Assembly (NCBI GenBank): GCA_020026115.1
Contig: JAHHQY010000001.1
Span: 70,842 to 134,841 of the forward strand
Origin: Actinobacillus sp.
GTDB lineage: Bacteria > Pseudomonadota > Gammaproteobacteria > Enterobacterales > Pasteurellaceae
DNA length: 64,000 bases
Direction: 5' to 3'
The position numbers and the translations under genes were made by a program. Below are positions 59,664 to 64,000 of the stretch, one piece after another. The notes beneath the pieces were generated by a model. The model was given only the letters and a program-made list of their open reading frames with translations, ran no database searches and had not been told where the DNA came from. How positions within the stretch are numbered: position 1 is the stretch's first letter; each line of letters starts with the position of its first letter.

Positions 59664-61358
59664 TTATTGCTTAGGTAAATGTTCTAAATGAGCTAAAAAG
59701 TCTTCGGCATTGACAAACCCCGCTAAGCGCGCCGATTTTATTTCTTCCCCCGCTTGATTAAAAAACAACACCGCAGGTAAGCCAAGAATTTGGAAATGTT
59801 TTAAAAGAGCTTTCTGCGAAGGAGAATTTTCCGTCACGTCTACTTTGATTAACTGCACATTTTCTAAAGCTTGTTGCACCTTTGTATTCGCAAAAGTTTT
59901 ATGTGCCAATTCTTTACAAGCCACGCACCAATCGGCGTAAAAATCCACGATCGTTAAACTTTTTTCGTTATGAACTAATTTATCTTGCAAGGTTTGGAGC
60001 TGATGAATATTTTGCCAAGATGTTTTCGCACCGAAATTTTGGCTAGCCACCTTGGGAAGATTTTCTGTTTGCCAGAACCAATTTTGTAAAGGTTGCGCAC
60101 AAAGAATAGCCAAAATTACAGCGAAAAGTTTGAAAATTTGGCGCCAGTTTGTTTGTGGCAGTTGCCAGCTTAACCAAAGGAAGAAACTCATTCCCAAAAG
60201 CGACCATAAACGATTTTCCCATACTTGCGGTAATAAACGGCTAAGTAAGAAAATAGGCAAGGCAAGCATCACAAAGCCGAAGGCTGTTTTTACCGCATTT
60301 AACCAATGACCAGATTTTGGCAAAATGCGATTGCCGAAAATAGTCATTAACATTAAAGGTAATCCCATACCGAGAGCTAACAAATATAAAGTGATAGCGC
60401 CCGTGGTTAAATCGCCACTTTGCGCAACATATAATAACGCGCCAGAAAGTGGTGCAGAGGTGCAAGGTGAAGCCACTAAACCGGCTAAAGCGCCCATGAC
60501 AAAAACCCCACCAAAGGCGCCTCGTTGTTGTTTTTGGCTCAGTTGTGAAAGTTTATTTTGCCAACTTAAAGGTAATTGCAAATCAAAAAGACCAAACATA
60601 GAAAGAGCTAATAACACAAAAATAACGGCAAGTGTAATAAGCACAAAAGGGCTTTGTAGGGCTAGCTGGAATGGCAAGCCAATGGCAGCAACAGCCAGGC
60701 CAAGCAGGGTATAAGTTAAAGCCATACCCTGTACATAAATAAAAGTTAAGGCGAAAGCTCGAGCGTTACTTGGACGATTTTGTGTACCGATAACTAAAGC
60801 GGAAAGCAAAGGTAACATAGGTAGAACGCAAGGAGTAAAAGCCATACCAAGACCTAAGAGAAAAAAGCCAAAAACGGCATATTTTGAATGAAAAAGTTGA
60901 CTTGCGAAGGTTTGAGCATTTGCTACTTGTGGTGAAAAGCGGTTAAGGGCAAAGTTTTTTTGTTCAGGCGGATAGCAAAGCCCTTCTGTACAACCTTGAT
61001 AAACAACGTTTAATTCAGCGTTGGCTGAAATTTCTTGGACAGGGATAGTCAAAGTTAGGGCTTTTTCATAAACCAAACGTTCACCTAAAGCGGGGTCTTG
61101 ATGAACTATTCCTTTAGGGAGAGAAAAAGGGGCTAAAGTTGCGTGTTTTGCGCGGATGACCAATTGGTCTTGATATAACCAATAACCGGGTGCAATTTTC
61201 CAATGCAAGGTGAGTTTATCGTCTTTTTGCGATAGGCTTAAAGGGAAGGCCTCATTAGGCGCAAGAAAAGTGGGCTTTTTATCGAAAAAACCGCCATAAC
61301 TCGGCCATGCAAAAGTAAGGGAAAAAAGGAAAATAAAAACAGAAAAAATTTTTCGCAT
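59664..61358 (-). CDS. dsbD: DsbD, thiol-disulphide interchange protein
   Basis: Carries electrons from cytosolic thioredoxin to periplasmic DsbC and cytochrome-maturation proteins. Started at 61358 it has 564 residues, a signal peptide, an N-terminal immunoglobulin-like domain with GCTEGLCYPPE, eight membrane helices with the CVLPMLPL and CTSAPL Cys pairs, and a C-terminal thioredoxin domain with WCVACKEL. All six catalytic Cys are seen. The frame opens at 61424, but no ribosome-binding site supports that start. One motif (60026) lies inside. Confidence 0.94.
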   Translation of the reverse strand: MRKIFSVFIFLFSLTFAWPSYGGFFDKKPTFLAPNEAFPLSLSQKDDKLTLHWKIAPGYWLYQDQLVIRAKHATLAPFSLPKGIVHQDPALGERLVYEKALTLTIPVQEISANAELNVVYQGCTEGLCYPPEQKNFALNRFSPQVANAQTFASQLFHSKYAVFGFFLLGLGMAFTPCVLPMLPLLSALVIGTQNRPSNARAFALTFIYVQGMALTYTLLGLAVAAIGLPFQLALQSPFVLITLAVIFVLLALSMFGLFDLQLPLSWQNKLSQLSQKQQRGAFGGVFVMGALAGLVASPCTSAPLSGALLYVAQSGDLTTGAITLYLLALGMGLPLMLMTIFGNRILPKSGHWLNAVKTAFGFVMLALPIFLLSRLLPQVWENRLWSLLGMSFFLWLSWQLPQTNWRQIFKLFAVILAILCAQPLQNWFWQTENLPKVASQNFGAKTSWQNIHQLQTLQDKLVHNEKSLTIVDFYADWCVACKELAHKTFANTKVQQALENVQLIKVDVTENSPSQKALLKHFQILGLPAVLFFNQAGEEIKSARLAGFVNAEDFLAHLEHLPKQ

Positions 61359-61447
61359 AATACAGAATAAGTAAGAAAAAAGTGGCGAGATTTTAGCATA
61401 AAAGAAAGGAAAAAAAAGGCGCACACAAGATCGTGCGCGCCGAAAAA

Positions 61448-62656
61448 TTAGCCTACAACATTAGGGAGTAAACCGCTTTGAATAAAGAAAGGAACATTAA
61501 AAATAATAAAACCTAAAAGTAAGGCAGCAATTAAAGCCACTTTACCGCCCCAAACACGATAAGGCATATTGGGATATTTTTTACGGAAAACCCACACAAG
61601 CGCGATAGGTAATAACAAGCCGTAGAAAACGAAAATTTGTCCTGCATAGCCTAAAACGCTTAAGAAATTACGATAGAAAAGCGCGATAAATAAAACAGGT
61701 AAAAACGCTAATAATGTTAAAGATAAACGATTAGCCTGAATATTTGCGCGTTTTAACAAATCATCTAAACAATCAACTAAAGATAAAGCCACCCCTAAAA
61801 ACGAAGTAATTAAGGCAAAAGCCGAAAATAAACGCACGCTATAACTGATAAATTGACTGCCCGTGGCGTGATAGCTTGCTTCAACTAAGCCATTTAAGGT
61901 TGGATTATGGCGAATAATTTGCACAAACTCTACTTGACTAAATACGCCATGCGTAACCATTTCCCATAAAATATACGCCACTAATGGAATGGCTGTACCG
62001 CCAATAATCGCAATACGTAAACGGCGAATATCGTTTTCTAAGTAGCTGTTAATCGTTGGAATGACAACGTGGAAACCAAATGAAGTAAAGAAAACGGGAG
62101 AAGCGGATAAAATTAACCAATAATCTAAAGGCATCGCACCAATGTTTTCTAATTTCACCAAAGGCAACATCATAAAGAGCACAATACCAAAGGCAATCAG
62201 TTTTAAGCTAAATAATAAACGCGTAAAGGCGTCTACAACTTTTGTTCCAACTAACACAGTAGAGGCTAAAATAAGCATAAAACCAATAATGGCGTAGCTT
62301 TCAGCTTGTGCGCCAAAAGCGTTTAAGTAAGGCACTAATAAATTTCCACCACCTAAAGCATAAGCCGTAAGAAGTGCGTACATCAATAAAAGCGAGGCGA
62401 GAGTCGCTAAAAAACGCCCTGGTAAACCGAAATATTGTTCGGCTAAAGTGGCAATGCCTGCATCGTTACGAGGGGCTTTTTGATACACTTCAACGAAAAG
62501 TAAAGCACTAAAGGAAAGTAAAATCCAAAGGGCAACGAGTAAAGTAAAAGTATAGCCAAAACCCATCTCTGCGGAAGTGAGGGGCATGGCGAGCATTCCT
62601 GCACCAATGGTGGTGCCTGCGACAATTAAGGCGCTACCGAATGTTTTGTTTTGCAT
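61448..62656 (-). CDS. tyrP: Tyrosine-specific permease TyrP, paralogue 1
   Basis: Hydroxy/aromatic amino-acid permease (HAAAP family), a proton symporter with 11 predicted helices. The 402-residue protein has the family start FGSALIVAGTTIGAGMLAMPL and a conserved FGFHVVIPTINSYL segment. It lies 93 bases after a close paralogue; together they are a tandem pair, unlike the two unlinked tyrP genes I recall from H. influenzae. Substrate (Tyr, Trp or Phe) cannot be told. Confidence 0.85.
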   Translation of the reverse strand: MQNKTFGSALIVAGTTIGAGMLAMPLTSAEMGFGYTFTLLVALWILLSFSALLFVEVYQKAPRNDAGIATLAEQYFGLPGRFLATLASLLLMYALLTAYALGGGNLLVPYLNAFGAQAESYAIIGFMLILASTVLVGTKVVDAFTRLLFSLKLIAFGIVLFMMLPLVKLENIGAMPLDYWLILSASPVFFTSFGFHVVIPTINSYLENDIRRLRIAIIGGTAIPLVAYILWEMVTHGVFSQVEFVQIIRHNPTLNGLVEASYHATGSQFISYSVRLFSAFALITSFLGVALSLVDCLDDLLKRANIQANRLSLTLLAFLPVLFIALFYRNFLSVLGYAGQIFVFYGLLLPIALVWVFRKKYPNMPYRVWGGKVALIAALLLGFIIFNVPFFIQSGLLPNVVG

Positions 62657-62689
62657 AATGAATCCTGTTAGGGTTAAAAATAAATAAAT

Positions 62690-62714
62690 CGCATGTTGGC
62701 AGAACCAACATGCG
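62690..62714 (-). terminator. Hairpin between the two tyrP genes
   Basis: Ten-base arms CGCATGTTGG (62690-62699) and CCAACATGCG (62705-62714), loop CAGAA, about 35 bases after the upstream tyrP stop. Followed on the minus strand by AT-rich sequence without a clean T-run, so it is probably a weak terminator or an mRNA-end stabiliser. Confidence 0.55.
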
Positions 62715-62749
62715 CCGAAAAATCGTCTTTTATCAATTTACTTGAGAGC

Positions 62750-63961
62750 TTAGCCGACGACTGTTGGTAGGTAACCTGCTTGTACTAAGAAAGGTACGAA
62801 AACAATGGTTACCCCTAAAATTAGCGTGAAAATTAAGGCAAGATTTCCACCTTTAACACGGTATGGCAAATTAGGGTTGGTACGACGTAATTTCCATACT
62901 AAAGCAATAGGTAACACAATGGCGTAGCATGCAAACATTTGACCTGCGTAGCCTAAAGCTAAAATGAAGCCTTCTGGGTAAAAGAGCGCAAAAGCTAATG
63001 GTGGCAAGAAAGTTAATGCACCAAGGCTTGCACGGTTTGTAGGCAAATGTAAACGTTTAAATAAATCTTCTAAGGCTTCAAATAATCCTAAAGACACGCC
63101 AAGGAAAGAGGTAATTAAAGCTAAGGCTGAGAATAAACGCACCGCACTGCCGATCATTTCACTGCCTGTGCTTTGGATTGTTGCGGTCACTAAACCATTT
63201 AAAGTTGGGTCTTGTTTCAACACGGCTAAGAAAGTGTGTTGACTTAATACGCCGTGAGTTGCAAATTGCCACAAAATATAACCCACTAAGGGGATTAAAG
63301 TACCTACAATAATCGCAAAGCGCAAGGCTTTTACATCACCATTTAAATATTTATTTAAACTTGGAATAGAACCGTGGAAACCAAATGCCGTAAAGAAAAT
63401 AGGTGCAGCGGAAATCAATAAGGCATTGTCAACAGGGACTTCCATTAAGTTTTGTAACTGAACATTTGGGATTAAAAGAATTAAAACCAAAGCGAAAAAT
63501 GCAAGTTTAGTAAAGAAAATCAATCGATTAGCTTTATCTACACTGCTTGTGCCGAAAAAGACAAAAAAGCCAAAAAAAGCGGTAAAAAGAACACCTGCAA
63601 TTTGTGATGTGGTATTGGCGTTATGAATAACGGGCATTACGCCGGCTAAAATCGAGCTACCGCCTGCCACATAAGCGGCGACTAAAGCATATAAAAAGAC
63701 CAATAAAACACTTGTAGAAAGCACGCGACCTAAATTACCGTAATATTTTTCAGCAAGCGTGCCAATTCCCGCATCGCTGTCAACGGTTTGATACACTTCA
63801 ACAAAAAGTAATGCAGCAAAAGTTAATAATAACCAAAGCGCAACCAATAAGATGACGGTTGAGCCAAAGCCGATGCCGGCTGAAGTTAAAGGCATCGCCA
63901 GCATTCCGCCACCAATGGTGGTACCGGCGACAATTAAAGTGCTTCCTGTCGTTTTATTCAT
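62750..63961 (-). CDS. tyrP: Tyrosine-specific permease TyrP, paralogue 2
   Basis: A 403-residue HAAAP permease similar along its whole length to the neighbouring gene (same N-terminal TGSTLIVAGTTIGGGMLAMPL, FGFHGSIPSLNKYL, RLFSALALITSFLGVSLG). The pair probably arose by duplication within this lineage. The ATG at 63961 follows a GGAG. I cannot say whether both have the same substrate. Confidence 0.85.
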   Translation of the reverse strand: MNKTTGSTLIVAGTTIGGGMLAMPLTSAGIGFGSTVILLVALWLLLTFAALLFVEVYQTVDSDAGIGTLAEKYYGNLGRVLSTSVLLVFLYALVAAYVAGGSSILAGVMPVIHNANTTSQIAGVLFTAFFGFFVFFGTSSVDKANRLIFFTKLAFFALVLILLIPNVQLQNLMEVPVDNALLISAAPIFFTAFGFHGSIPSLNKYLNGDVKALRFAIIVGTLIPLVGYILWQFATHGVLSQHTFLAVLKQDPTLNGLVTATIQSTGSEMIGSAVRLFSALALITSFLGVSLGLFEALEDLFKRLHLPTNRASLGALTFLPPLAFALFYPEGFILALGYAGQMFACYAIVLPIALVWKLRRTNPNLPYRVKGGNLALIFTLILGVTIVFVPFLVQAGYLPTVVG

Positions 63962-64000
63962 TATAAATTCTCCGATGGTAAAAGATGGGGCGAGTTTAGC

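Larger units (their letters stand above)
2628..60035. repeat. Dispersed short motif, core TTCGG(C/T)GC(G/A)A (31 copies)
   Basis: Exact cores read on the plus strand start at 2628, 5564, 7237, 13304, 18562, 21128, 23421, 25614, 28214, 31036, 32152, 34370, 37454, 38248, 41642, 42425, 45752, 49563, 50631, 52441, 56464, 57759 and 58014. Those read on the minus strand (TTCGC(G/A)CCGAA-type) start at 15795, 19569, 23399, 28262, 41619, 46890, 50606 and 60026. One-mismatch copies include 11673, 16148, 16303, 35191, 48600, 56398, 57347, 61435 and 62710. The wider consensus is close to AAATTTTCGGCGCGAGTG, often followed within eight bases by an AT-rich tract. Copies occur in genes and between genes. 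The interval given here is the span of the family, not one element. Confidence 0.85.

Overview
The window is about 64 kb of AT-rich, gene-dense gammaproteobacterial chromosome. Everything I recognise points to the family Pasteurellaceae. There is a Tad/Flp pilus locus of the Aggregatibacter type. From memory, several blocks keep the Haemophilus influenzae gene order (ychF-pth; a DUF47 protein, Pit permease, SH3 protein, cca, lolB, ispE, prs). An AfuABC transporter is present, and one canonical Haemophilus uptake-sequence pair (AAGTGCGGT and its inverse) sits in a terminator at 55309-55335. I cannot name the genus. I saw no rRNA, tRNA, insertion sequence, prophage or CRISPR array.

Layout: 1-6842 is a Tad locus on the minus strand (flp1, long flp2-like prepilin, tadV, rcpC, rcpA, rcpB, tadZ, tadA, start of tadB), with strong hairpin terminators after flp1 and after flp2 that should step expression down from pilin to machinery. 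7310-9839 holds yciI-yciA-yciB-yciC and yjdM; 10101-11095 two ferritins; 11183-17880 housekeeping genes (ychF, pth, bcp, hemW, gmhA, sufI, plsC). 18004-25419 carries lpxH, sodA, lptGF, pepA and thrS. 25590-28007 holds ybaK and the tsf/rpsB operon, with a 45-codon open frame between rpsB and tsf. 28379-35022 has small membrane proteins, ppiD, rsmC divergent from holD-rimI, acpP, dsbC and yciO. 35065-41608 is rluB, ftsK, lolA and rarA. 41700-46849 is udk and afuABC, the latter behind a perfect CRP site. 47008-53093 has dcd, a yeeZ-like gene, rpiA-serA, radA and a CYTH protein. 53316-59618 is phosphate transport, cca, lolB, ispE and prs; 59664-63961 is dsbD and two tandem tyrosine permeases.

The most unusual signal is a dispersed short repeat, core TTCGG(C/T)GC(G/A)A, usually inside AAATTTTCGGCGCGAGTG. 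I counted 31 exact cores by eye, on both strands, inside genes and between them, often as inverted pairs just past gene ends, and often followed by an AT-rich tract. The usual Pasteurellaceae uptake cores are almost absent here. The distribution is what a DNA uptake signal sequence looks like, so I propose it as a candidate uptake-sequence dialect I do not know from the literature; other explanations (a protein-binding site or a terminator family) remain open.

How the genes work together: many are envelope functions (LptFG, LpxH, GmhA, LolA/LolB, PlsC, YciB, FtsK, SufI, PpiD, DsbC/DsbD). DsbD would supply electrons to DsbC; RpiA and Prs link pentose phosphates to nucleotides; AfuABC under CRP would scavenge phosphorylated sugars from the host.
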